The notes beneath the pieces were generated by a model. The model ran no database searches and was not told the DNA's origin. It worked only from the letters and a program-made list of their open reading frames with translations. From positions 1 through 20,996 of the forward strand of contig JAFYQY010000178.1 of the NCBI GenBank assembly GCA_017559685.1: a DNA stretch of 20,996 nucleotides, given 5' to 3'. The translations under genes and the position numbers were made by a program. Of this stretch, positions 1-7,269 are shown in pieces. Source of the DNA: Alistipes sp. GTDB taxonomy: Bacteria > Bacteroidota > Bacteroidia > Bacteroidales > Rikenellaceae. The stretch's first letter is position 1. Each line of letters opens with the position of its first letter.

Positions 1-2
1 CA

Positions 3-137
3 GCTATTGCCGAGGTGGGTTGGACATACGGAGAGAAGAACTACGACGATTTCGCACGCCGTATGCACTTGTTGCGTAAGTTGTACGACAAGTGTGGCTA
101 CAACTATGCTCCATACTTCTTTAACGGAATTGAGTAA
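3..137 (+). CDS. C-terminal end of a probable GH20 beta-N-acetylhexosaminidase (partial)
   Basis: Only the last 44 codons are present; the gene begins outside the window and stops with TAA at 135-137. The readable peptide starts AIAEVGWTYGEKNYDDF and ends YNYAPYFFNGIE. The block AEVGWT, a charged stretch, then DF and an Arg/Leu-rich helix is how family 20 hexosaminidases typically end, where the last barrel strand and helix close the catalytic domain. Such enzymes remove terminal beta-linked GlcNAc or GalNAc from glycans, usually in the periplasm or at the surface in this phylum. The catalytic Asp-Glu pair is not in the window, so activity cannot be judged. A GH89 alpha-N-acetylglucosaminidase 2.5 kb downstream fits a shared role in host glycan breakdown. 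The family call rests on this short match alone. Confidence 0.6.
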   Translation, partial: AIAEVGWTYGEKNYDDFARRMHLLRKLYDKCGYNYAPYFFNGIE

Positions 138-140
138 AAA

Positions 141-1031
141 GTGAAAATTTCGTCACATACAATGCGCTCTATCGCTATGCCTATCAGTATGGCGATAGGC
201 GTATTGTTGTATTATCCTATAACTATGTTTGATGAGTGGAGTGGAGCTATCTCTACCCCACTCCTCATCTTTTTGATGCTATTTTGCACCTTCTGTCGAG
301 TTTCGATTCGTGAGATGAAACCTACAATGTTGCATCTGTGGCTTATGGTAGCGCAGGTGGTAGCGACTTTTGTGGTTTATGCGCTGTTACGCCCGCTGGG
401 CGATACGGTGGCTCAGGGAGGTATGATCTGCGCATTGACGCCTATGGCGATGGGAGCGATGGTGCTTGCTGGTATGCTGGGCGCAAAGGTTGAGACTATG
501 GCAACACATAGTCTGATATGCAACCTTGCGACAGCCTTTTTTGCACCTCCTATTCTCTCGGCCTGGGGCAACGGTACTTGCTCTGTTTTGGATATTTTGT
601 TGCGTGTTACACCGCTGTTGATACTGCCCTTTGTACTTGCGCAACTGTGCCGTTGGCTTACGCCGAAAGTGGCAACAATGATTGCCCGAAAATCGCTGCT
701 TCCATTCTATATGTGGCTACTCTCGATCGTTATCATAATGGGCAAGATGACTACTATGGTACTCGAGAGCGGTGTGGAGAATATTCATACTGAGATAGTG
801 CTTGCTGTGGTGGCGCTGGCGATATGTCTCGTGCAGTTTGGTGTAGGTAAGTGGCTTGGTCGTCGATATGGCGACAAGGTGGCAGGAGCACAAGCTCTCG
901 GCCAGAAGAATACGATATTTGCGATATGGCTCTCAAACCAATTCCTCAATCCGTTGGCGTGCATTGCACCTACGGCGTATATCTTGTGGCAAAACATTGT
1001 TAATTCCCTTCAAATTTATAGAAAACGATGA
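141..1031 (+). CDS. Membrane transporter of the bile acid:sodium symporter (BASS)-like type
   Basis: A 296-residue, strongly hydrophobic protein with about eight to ten predicted membrane segments and short basic loops. The C-terminal half resembles BASS-family carriers: an ALGQKNTIFAIWLSNQFLNP segment followed by a Pro/Ala-rich helix, and earlier an ATHSLICNLATAFFAPPI segment like the family's SVAL-type helix before the first Pro-rich break. Known members couple Na+ to uptake of organic anions such as bile acids or pantothenate; the substrate here is unknown. The first possible start is GTG at 141, 3 bp after the preceding stop; an in-frame ATG at 162 would shorten the protein by 7 residues and is an equally plausible start. 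No ribosome-binding site decides between them. The stop overlaps the dusB start (ATGA), suggesting translational coupling. A more distant transporter family remains possible. Confidence 0.6.
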   Translation: MKISSHTMRSIAMPISMAIGVLLYYPITMFDEWSGAISTPLLIFLMLFCTFCRVSIREMKPTMLHLWLMVAQVVATFVVYALLRPLGDTVAQGGMICALTPMAMGAMVLAGMLGAKVETMATHSLICNLATAFFAPPILSAWGNGTCSVLDILLRVTPLLILPFVLAQLCRWLTPKVATMIARKSLLPFYMWLLSIVIIMGKMTTMVLESGVENIHTEIVLAVVALAICLVQFGVGKWLGRRYGDKVAGAQALGQKNTIFAIWLSNQFLNPLACIAPTAYILWQNIVNSLQIYRKR

Positions 1032-2050
1032 AGATAGGAGATATTGAATTTCGCAAAGAGGCTCTCTTTCTAGCACCTATGGAGGATGTGACCGATCCGT
1101 CGTTCCGCTATATCTGCAAACGCTTTGGTGCAGATATGGTTACTACGGAGTTTATATCTTCGGATGGGTTGATTCGTGATGCGTGGAAATCACGTGCGAA
1201 ATTGAATATAAACGATTTTGAGCGACCTGTGGCGATTCAGATTTACGGAAATCAGATTGAGCCTATGGTCGAGGCGGCACGCATTGCCGAGACGGCTAAT
1301 CCCGACGTTATAGACATAAACTTCGGTTGCCCGATGAAGAAGATTGCGGGACGAGGTGCAGGCTCGGGAATGATGCGTGATGTGCCGTTGATGATCGAGA
1401 TGACAAAGCAGATTGTCGAGGCTGTAAATAAGCCAGTAACGGTCAAAACCCGCCTCGGTTGGGATGACGACTCGAAGAATATCGAAGAGATTGCTTTGCG
1501 ATTGCAAGATGTTGGTATTGCGGCACTTACGATTCACGGTCGTACTCGCTGCCAGCTCTATAAGGGCGAGGCTGATTGGACTTTGATAGGCAAGGTTAAA
1601 AACAACCCGCTGATTCATATTCCGATTATAGGTAACGGCGATGTCGATTCGGGCGAGAAGGCTCGTGAGATGTTCGACCGCTATGGCGTTGATGCGATTA
1701 TGATTGGTCGTGCAACCTATGGTCGTCCGTGGATATTCCGTGAGGTGCGCCACTATCTCGATACGGGCGAGGTGATGCCACAGCCGAGTGTGGTAGAACG
1801 TGTTGCGATTGCGAAGGAACATCTGGCAAAGTCTATCGAGGTTAAGGGTGAGCGTGTGGGCGTATTGGAGATGCGTCGCCACTTGTCGAACTATTTTAAG
1901 GGGTTGCCGAACTTCAAGGATACGAGAATGAAACTCGTGACGCAGAATGACCCTGCAGAGTTGTTCGCTACAATCGACTCAATAGAGGAGCGTTGGGGCG
2001 ACTTCGATACTGCGGGATGTGTTCCTCCCCCACTTTCACACGATATTTAG
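1028..2050 (+). CDS. dusB: tRNA-dihydrouridine synthase (DusB-like)
   Basis: A 340-residue cytoplasmic flavoenzyme that uses FMN and NADPH to reduce specific uridines in the tRNA D-loop to dihydrouridine. The family motifs occur in order in a TIM barrel: APMEDVTD at residues 16-23 (FMN-binding loop), NFGCPMKK with catalytic Cys at 101, the GAGSGMM loop just after it, TVKTRLGWDD, then HGRTRCQLYKGEADW, and IPIIGNGDV in the FMN phosphate-binding region. Length fits the DusB/Nifr3 branch. The C-terminal helical part (YFKGLPNFKDTR) matches the tRNA-binding domain. ATG at 1028 overlaps the upstream stop by 4 bp. The final residues, a Pro-rich tail, are not conserved in the family. Assignment to DusB rather than DusA or DusC is from overall similarity and from being the usual Bacteroidetes paralogue. 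Confidence 0.93.
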   Translation: MKIGDIEFRKEALFLAPMEDVTDPSFRYICKRFGADMVTTEFISSDGLIRDAWKSRAKLNINDFERPVAIQIYGNQIEPMVEAARIAETANPDVIDINFGCPMKKIAGRGAGSGMMRDVPLMIEMTKQIVEAVNKPVTVKTRLGWDDDSKNIEEIALRLQDVGIAALTIHGRTRCQLYKGEADWTLIGKVKNNPLIHIPIIGNGDVDSGEKAREMFDRYGVDAIMIGRATYGRPWIFREVRHYLDTGEVMPQPSVVERVAIAKEHLAKSIEVKGERVGVLEMRRHLSNYFKGLPNFKDTRMKLVTQNDPAELFATIDSIEERWGDFDTAGCVPPPLSHDI

Positions 2051-2073
2051 CAAAACTCAAACACAATAAGACT

Positions 2074-2586
2074 ATGATACTTAAATTCAGAATGTTGAGC
2101 GACGAGAACGATAATTTCGTTCGTGATTTCGAGGTTGAGCCAATGATGAAATTGTCGGAGTTCCACGACTTTATTATTAAGTCGATTGGCTACGATGATT
2201 GTATGGCTTCGTTCTTTACGGCAGACGAGAATTGGCAGCGTTGTCGAGAGTTTACGCTTATGGATATGGGCGACACTGGCTACGACGGCGAGGATGCTCC
2301 ACTTCCTATGACGAAGACTTCGTTGGCCGAGATTATCGTGGCTGACTACACCCGACTCATCTACTTGTTCGATATGTTTGCCGACCGTGCATTCTTTATC
2401 GAGTTGGTGGGTTCGTCGGAGCCTAACAAGGCGCTCACATATCCTCGAGTGGCGTTCGAGAATGCTCCTGTGCCCGATCAGTACGATCCTGATGCCGTAG
2501 ACTCGAATGCTGGCTCTATCTTCGACGAGATGATGGGCGATTTCGGTGCTTTTGATGGCGATGACGGGGGCGATGATGAGTGGTAA
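2074..2586 (+). CDS. Plasmid pRiA4b ORF-3-like protein, function unknown
   Basis: A 170-residue acidic soluble protein starting MILKFRMLSDENDNFVRDFE. It has the layout of the pRiA4b ORF-3 / IS1096 passenger-like family: a short beta strand, a leader-like FEVEPMMKLSEFHDFIIKSIGYD segment, then an F-T-x-x-D-x-W-like stretch and a YLFD-type strand. Members are common in Bacteroidetes and on mobile elements; no biochemical role is established. The last 20 residues are mostly Asp, Glu and Gly. The open frame extends upstream to 1993, inside dusB, but ATG at 2074 is chosen because the conserved fold begins there and it leaves a 23-bp gap after dusB. It sits in line with dusB and the GH89 gene. No signal peptide or membrane segment is seen. 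Confidence 0.6.
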   Translation: MILKFRMLSDENDNFVRDFEVEPMMKLSEFHDFIIKSIGYDDCMASFFTADENWQRCREFTLMDMGDTGYDGEDAPLPMTKTSLAEIIVADYTRLIYLFDMFADRAFFIELVGSSEPNKALTYPRVAFENAPVPDQYDPDAVDSNAGSIFDEMMGDFGAFDGDDGGDDEW

Positions 2587-2613
2587 ACATAAATAAACAA
2601 AAGTTAAAATACA

Positions 2614-4809
2614 ATGAAAAAAATCATCTGTTTGTGCTGTTCTCTTCTTTTTATCCTCTCGGCTGCAGCGTCGGAGGTAAAGAGTATGCGAGCATTGCTG
2701 AATAGAGTGTTGCCCGAACATCAACAACACTTTGTTGTCAAGCAGTTACCAAACAAGGGCGAGGACTATTTTACGCTCTCCTCAAAAAATGGTAAAATAG
2801 TTATCGGTGGCAATAACGCCAATAGTATGGCTGTGGGTTTGAATCACTATCTGCGCTACTATTGCAATGTGAGTATCGGTTGGTTTGTCGACGACAAATA
2901 CGAGATGCCAGATACGTTGCCCGCTATCGAGGGCGAGGTGAGCATAAAAGCTCGTTGTAAAGATAGATTCTTCCTGAACTACTGCACCTATGGCTATACA
3001 ATGCCTTGGTGGAAGTGGCGAGAGTGGGAGCACTTCATCGATTGGATGGCTTTGCAGGGTATTAATATGCCTCTCTCCATTACCGGTCAGGAGTCGGTGT
3101 GGTATCGTGTATGGCGCAAGTTGGGACTTTCCGACGAAGAGATACGCAACTACTTCACAGGACCCGCACACCTGCCTTGGCATCGAATGAATAATATCGA
3201 CTATTGGCAGGGAGGTGTTCCGATGTCGTGGCTCGATAGTCAAGAGTCGCTGCAAAAACAGATTGTGGCTCGTGAGCGAGAGTTGAATATGCGCCCTGTG
3301 CTACCAGCCTTTGCAGGACACGTACCGCAGGAGTTAAGACGCATATACCCCGATGCGAAGATGGATAAGTTGGCTTGTTGGGCAGGTTATAGTGCTCCAT
3401 ATTCGCCGACACTACTCGATACATCGGATGCTCTCTACTCCAAAATTCAGAAACTCTTTATCGAGGAGCAGACCGCACTCTACGGTACCGATCACATTTA
3501 TGGATTGGATGTATTCAACGAGATGGAACCACCAAGCTGGGAGCCGGAATACCTTGCACGCATAAGCCAGCAGGTCTATGAGTCGCTACGAAAGGCCGAC
3601 AAGAAGGCGGAGTGGTTGCAGATGTCTTGGCTATTCTATCATAAACGCAAGCAATGGACACCAGATCGCATCGAGGCCTATTTGAAGGGGGCTCCGCTGT
3701 CGAAGCAGGTACTCCTCGACTACTACTGCGACAGGCAAGAGGTGTGGCGTATGACCGACAAATTCTATGGAGCACCTTACATCTGGTGCTATCTTGGCAA
3801 TTTCGGCGGTAATACCAATCTCGCAGGCGATATGCGTGATACGCACAACAAGATTGAAGCAGCACTGAAAGAGGGCGGTGAAAATCTTGTGGGAATAGGC
3901 TCTACGCTCGAAGGATTCGACTGCTCGCCATTCAAGTTTGAGTATGTCTTTGAGAAGGCGTGGGATATGCCACAGCACAAGGATTTGAATGTTTGGATGT
4001 GCCACCTTGCCGACCGACACCTCGGATACAAAGATGAGCGAGCACGCAAGGCGTGGTTGTTGCTAAACGATAAGGTGTATAACTTTGCGGGACACACTAC
4101 TCAGGCTACTATCGCTAATGCTCGCCCATCAATGGCCAAAAGGTTGAATCGTACAAATAAGAGAACGCTGAATCGCTATCAAAACGCTGTACTTATCGAA
4201 GCAATAGGCCTTTTGCTCGAGTGCGAAGGTTCAAAAGAGGTCTATGCCTACGACCTTGTCAATCTTGTTCGTCAGATGCTTGGCAATCTCTACGGCGAGC
4301 TGTTCACCGAGTACAAAGCTGCGATGGAACAATGCGATCGCAGCAGAATGAGTGCGTTGGAGACGAAGATGATGGCTATACATACCGACCTCGAGGAGTT
4401 GTTATCTTCTCGCACCGATTTCCTTATGGGTAAGTGGATAGCCGACGCAAAAGCCTTTGGTGTGAGCGATGCAGAAAAGCTCTATTATGAGCAAAATGCA
4501 CGCTGCCTGCTTACAACTTGGGGCGAGCGTGATGCAGAGTTGAACGACTACGCCAACCGTATGTGGGCGGGTCTTATGGCCGGTTATTACGGTAAACGTT
4601 GGCAGATGTTCTTCGATGCCGTAAACGATGCATTTGATGCAGGAGAAAAATTTGATGAAGTTCAACAAAAGGCTCTTCACAACCGCCTGACCGCCTTCGA
4701 GGAGAGTTGGTGGCGCAACTGTCTCGGCGACTATAATAGTACACCGAAGGGCGATCCGCTCGAGGTTGCAAAACGAGTCTATCTCAAATATAAGAATGGT
4801 ATTGAATAG
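2614..4809 (+). CDS. GH89 alpha-N-acetylglucosaminidase (NAGLU family)
   Basis: A 731-residue exported glycosidase that removes terminal alpha-linked GlcNAc from glycans such as mucin O-glycans or heparan sulfate fragments. A Sec signal peptide is clear (MKKIICLCCSLLFILSAAAS, then E), with no convincing lipobox, so a periplasmic enzyme is expected. The N-terminal small domain is followed by the catalytic barrel: NYCTYGYTMPWWKWREWEHF, DWMALQGINMPL and GQE, all family hallmarks. DVFNEMEPPS places one catalytic Glu at residue 303 (human NAGLU Glu316), and GIGSTLEGFD places the second at residue 433 (human Glu446). The all-helical C-terminal domain (EQNARCLLTTWG, YANRMWAGLMAGYYGKRW) is intact. 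Length is normal for bacterial single-module members. It starts 27 bp after the previous gene and its end overlaps miaA by 14 bp. Confidence 0.93.
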   Translation: MKKIICLCCSLLFILSAAASEVKSMRALLNRVLPEHQQHFVVKQLPNKGEDYFTLSSKNGKIVIGGNNANSMAVGLNHYLRYYCNVSIGWFVDDKYEMPDTLPAIEGEVSIKARCKDRFFLNYCTYGYTMPWWKWREWEHFIDWMALQGINMPLSITGQESVWYRVWRKLGLSDEEIRNYFTGPAHLPWHRMNNIDYWQGGVPMSWLDSQESLQKQIVARERELNMRPVLPAFAGHVPQELRRIYPDAKMDKLACWAGYSAPYSPTLLDTSDALYSKIQKLFIEEQTALYGTDHIYGLDVFNEMEPPSWEPEYLARISQQVYESLRKADKKAEWLQMSWLFYHKRKQWTPDRIEAYLKGAPLSKQVLLDYYCDRQEVWRMTDKFYGAPYIWCYLGNFGGNTNLAGDMRDTHNKIEAALKEGGENLVGIGSTLEGFDCSPFKFEYVFEKAWDMPQHKDLNVWMCHLADRHLGYKDERARKAWLLLNDKVYNFAGHTTQATIANARPSMAKRLNRTNKRTLNRYQNAVLIEAIGLLLECEGSKEVYAYDLVNLVRQMLGNLYGELFTEYKAAMEQCDRSRMSALETKMMAIHTDLEELLSSRTDFLMGKWIADAKAFGVSDAEKLYYEQNARCLLTTWGERDAELNDYANRMWAGLMAGYYGKRWQMFFDAVNDAFDAGEKFDEVQQKALHNRLTAFEESWWRNCLGDYNSTPKGDPLEVAKRVYLKYKNGIE

Positions 4810-5722
4810 TAGTTCAAAAGTGGCTAAGCGCCTTATTGTGATTGTTGGTGCAACGGGCTCGGGCAAGACCGATTTGAGTATCGGCGTGGCTGAGCACTTT
4901 GGCGCACCCATAATCTCGACCGACTCACGCCAATTCTATCGTGGTATGGCGATAGGTACAGCACAGCCTTCACGTGAGCAGATGGCTCGTGTGGAACACC
5001 ACCTCGTGGACTGTCTCGACGTGACCGAAGATTTCAACTGCGGAGCCTACGAGCGTGTGGCTTTGGAGCGCCTTGCAGAGTTGTTCGAGAAGCACGATAC
5101 GGTTGTTGCTGTGGGTGGCTCGGGCTTGTATATCAAGGCGTTGTGCGAGGGAATGGACGATTTGCCCGATGCTGAGCCTGCCTTGCGTGAGGAGTTGCTC
5201 AAAAGGCTCGAAACCGAGGGCTTAGAGTCACTTGTGTCGCAGTTGCGAGAGTTGGACGAGGTCTACTACAATGAGGTTGATAAATGCAATCCCCAGCGTG
5301 TTTTGCGAGCTGTGGAGGTGTGCCTTACAACGGGACTACCCTACTCGTCGTTGCGTAAAGGAGGCTCTAAAAAACGTGATTTCGAGATTGTGAAGGTTGG
5401 CATAGATTATCCACGTGAGGAGCTCTACGATCGTATAAATCGCCGTGTAGATATGATGATGGCAGACGGATTGGAGGCCGAGGCTCGAGCTATGTTGCCA
5501 CAGCGCCACTTGAATGCCTTGCAGACGGTGGGCTTTAGCGAGTTGTTTGACTACTTCGATGGAACAATTTCGAAAGAGGAGGCTGTGGAGTTGATAAAGC
5601 GCAACTCACGTCGCTATGCTAAGCGCCAGATGACCTGGTTCCGCCGTGATAAAGAGATTAAGTGGTTTACAAAACCAACTACCGAGGAGGTTGTTGCCTA
5701 CTTGGAGAGTATCACCGAGTAA
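4796..5722 (+). CDS. miaA: tRNA dimethylallyltransferase
   Basis: A 308-residue cytoplasmic enzyme that transfers a dimethylallyl group to N6 of A37 in tRNAs reading UNN codons, the first step to ms2i6A. Seen in the sequence: P-loop GATGSGKT at residues 18-25, the substrate segment STDSRQFYRGMAIGTAQPS, VGGSGLYIKAL, and the C-terminal LQTVGFSELFDYFDG and RQMTWFRRD motifs. ATG at 4796 is chosen; a longer frame opens with TTG at 4766 but adds 10 residues not typical of the family. The chosen start overlaps the end of the GH89 gene by 14 bp, pointing to coupled expression. It is followed by a bidirectional terminator and then a convergent tRNA-Leu(UAA) gene whose anticodon loop has the A36-A37-A38 run that MiaA recognises. 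Confidence 0.95.
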   Translation: MVLNSSSKVAKRLIVIVGATGSGKTDLSIGVAEHFGAPIISTDSRQFYRGMAIGTAQPSREQMARVEHHLVDCLDVTEDFNCGAYERVALERLAELFEKHDTVVAVGGSGLYIKALCEGMDDLPDAEPALREELLKRLETEGLESLVSQLRELDEVYYNEVDKCNPQRVLRAVEVCLTTGLPYSSLRKGGSKKRDFEIVKVGIDYPREELYDRINRRVDMMMADGLEAEARAMLPQRHLNALQTVGFSELFDYFDGTISKEEAVELIKRNSRRYAKRQMTWFRRDKEIKWFTKPTTEEVVAYLESITE

Positions 5723-5743
5723 TATCTCGGAATGGAAACAAAA

Positions 5744-5774
5744 AAAAGAGTTCGCCTAAAAAGCGAACTCTTTT
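5744..5774. terminator. Bidirectional rho-independent terminator between miaA and tRNA-Leu
   Basis: A perfect 12-bp stem (AAAAGAGTTCGC with GCGAACTCTTTT) and a 7-nt loop. Reading rightwards it ends in four T after the GC-containing core and closes the miaA cluster. Reading leftwards the stem runs into eight consecutive T, a strong terminator for tRNA-Leu. The stem lies 21 bp past the miaA stop and 5 bp from the tRNA 3' end. Confidence 0.85.
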
Positions 5775-5779
5775 CGAAG

Positions 5780-5865
5780 TACTCGGAGCGGGAATCGAAC
5801 CCGCACGGCCATTACTGGCCACAGGATTTTAAGTCCGGCGTGTCTACCTATTCCACCATCCGAGC
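5780..5865 (-). tRNA. tRNA-Leu (anticodon UAA)
   Basis: A class II tRNA of 86 nt including the discriminator A. Acceptor GCTCGGA pairs with TCCGAGT (G1-U72 wobble). The D-arm has GTG/CAC with GGT in the loop. The anticodon loop is CTTAAAA, giving UAA. A long variable arm has a GGCC/GGCC stem, and the T-arm is GCGGG TTCGATT CCCGC. The 3' CCA is not encoded. The anticodon stem (CCGGA against TCCTG) holds one C-U mismatch at its second pair. The A36-A37-A38 run makes it a predicted MiaA substrate. Confidence 0.95.
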
Positions 5866-5879
5866 CCTGTTTTGCGGTG

Positions 5880-5910
5880 CAAATGTACAATTAAAAAAGC
5901 AAACTGCAAA
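5880..5910 (-). promoter_or_regulatory. Bacteroidetes-type promoter of tRNA-Leu
   Basis: On the minus strand, TTTG (5907-5910) is followed by exactly 19 bp and TACATTTG (5880-5887), an exact match to the Bacteroidetes primary sigma consensus TTTG-N19-TAnnTTTG. Transcription should start near 5873, just upstream of the tRNA 5' end. Confidence 0.8.
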
Positions 5911-5926
5911 ATGCAAACTGCAAAAT
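5899..5926. repeat. Two tandem copies of a 14-bp repeat in the tRNA-Leu promoter
   Basis: GCAAACTGCAAAAT occurs twice back to back (5899-5912 and 5913-5926). On the minus strand each copy carries two TTTG tetramers, so the -33 element used by the tRNA promoter is present in several spaced copies. Confidence 0.85.
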
Positions 5927-5945
5927 TGTGAGTAAAAGCCCTAAA

Positions 5946-7265
5946 CTACTTGCGTTTCTTCTTGATTGGAGCACGATGACTCGCCTTGTGTGTCTTCTGA
6001 ATCTTGCGACGAACAGCAAGGATAATTAGCGCACCGAACGATATGACGATTACAGCTAAGTTCCACAATGGCACATCGTCGCCCTTTACGCTAGCCCACA
6101 TCTCCAACATCTCGGGAGTGCGGTCGCCCGAGTCGTGCATCATACCACATCGCTCAACAACCGACCTGTCGGGATATTGAACAGGGTCAATCTTCACACT
6201 CTCGGCACCCTCGCCAAAGAAATATGAGGCATCTATTGCGTTCTCCAATTCATCATCTATGCGAGACTCCAACACCTCAGGCGTTGCGACAACGCTCACG
6301 TAGCCAATCTCGTCCATATTGCGGATGGCGATATCTGGGCGGCACATAAAGTTGATGAAGTAGCGTGCAGCCTTCACGTTCTGGGCATATTTAGGAATTA
6401 CCCAGCCATCAAACCATACGTTGCTACCCTCCTTTGGAACACGGTAGTCGAGCGATACTCCGACCTCGGCAGCCTCCTCGATAGCCCATACCGCATCACC
6501 ACTCCACGAGAGGTTGATGTAGGCCTTCTCCTTAGTCATCATCTCCTTGCCGAAATCGGCCTCCCAGCCAGCAACAAGACGCTTGGCCTTCTTGAGGAAC
6601 ACCTCTACATCGGCAATAGATTTGTCGGATGAGTCGTACATAAGCTCATCGAGAGTAATCTTGCCCTCGGTCAACTCCTTGTGACGTAAGTAGATGAGCA
6701 CGGTGCTATACACGTCACGGAACGCATCCTTGATGAATATCTTTTTCTCGAACTTCTCGTTGTGGAGAGTTTCCCACGTTGAAGCCTCCTCCTCGGTCAC
6801 ATATTTTGTGTTGTAGAGAAGACCTGTGGTACCCCACATATAACCTACGGCGTAGTCGTTGGCATTCTTGCCATTGCCGTCAATCTTACTAAAGCGCTCG
6901 ATGATATAAGGCGAGATATTTTTCAGATAATTAGGCGTTTGACCAAACTCTTGTTCTATCGGCAAGAGCATATCGTTGCGCAACATTCGTTCGATGATGT
7001 ACTCCGAAGGACACACCACGTCGAAGTCCTCCTTACCCTTTTCGATCTTGGCGAGCATAATCTCGTTGATGTCGAAAAGTTGGTAGATAATCTCCACCTC
7101 CTCGCCTGTCTGCTCCTTGTACCACACCTTGAAATCTTCGAGTACCGACTCGTCGATATAATCGGCCCAATTGTAGATTTTGAGCACCTGCGAACGTGGC
7201 GCCTCCGAACACGATATGGTGACGAGGCAGAGCAACGAAACTATAATAGAAATAAATCTTCTCAT
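5946..7265 (-). CDS. potD: Spermidine/putrescine-type ABC transporter substrate-binding lipoprotein with C-terminal membrane anchor
   Basis: A 439-residue substrate-binding protein. ATG at 7265 is chosen over an upstream in-frame start at 7313 because it opens a lipoprotein signal, MRRFISIIVSLLCLVTISC, with predicted lipidation at Cys19. The body matches PotD: LKIYNWADYIDESVLEDF at the first strand, DVVCPSEYIIERM, the hinge region DYAVGYMWGTTGLLYNT, LSWSGDAVWA, and WFDGWVIPK near the polyamine-binding site. After the usual PotD end (about residue 395) comes a segment not normal for the family: a hydrophobic helix at about 400-418 followed by a Lys/Arg-rich tail, giving anchors at both ends. 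It lies 4 bp after potC and is the last gene of the unit. No terminator follows, so reading into tRNA-Leu is possible. Spermidine versus putrescine preference cannot be told. Confidence 0.88.
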   Translation of the reverse strand: MRRFISIIVSLLCLVTISCSEAPRSQVLKIYNWADYIDESVLEDFKVWYKEQTGEEVEIIYQLFDINEIMLAKIEKGKEDFDVVCPSEYIIERMLRNDMLLPIEQEFGQTPNYLKNISPYIIERFSKIDGNGKNANDYAVGYMWGTTGLLYNTKYVTEEEASTWETLHNEKFEKKIFIKDAFRDVYSTVLIYLRHKELTEGKITLDELMYDSSDKSIADVEVFLKKAKRLVAGWEADFGKEMMTKEKAYINLSWSGDAVWAIEEAAEVGVSLDYRVPKEGSNVWFDGWVIPKYAQNVKAARYFINFMCRPDIAIRNMDEIGYVSVVATPEVLESRIDDELENAIDASYFFGEGAESVKIDPVQYPDRSVVERCGMMHDSGDRTPEMLEMWASVKGDDVPLWNLAVIVISFGALIILAVRRKIQKTHKASHRAPIKKKRK

Positions 7266-7269
7266 AGGC

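Noticed and set aside
1190..1882. A 230-codon open frame on the minus strand within dusB
   Set aside because: Shadow of a gene with complete family motifs.
5732..5935. Short plus-strand open frame across the terminator and tRNA-Leu
   Set aside because: It translates a hairpin and the antisense of a tRNA; no independent support.
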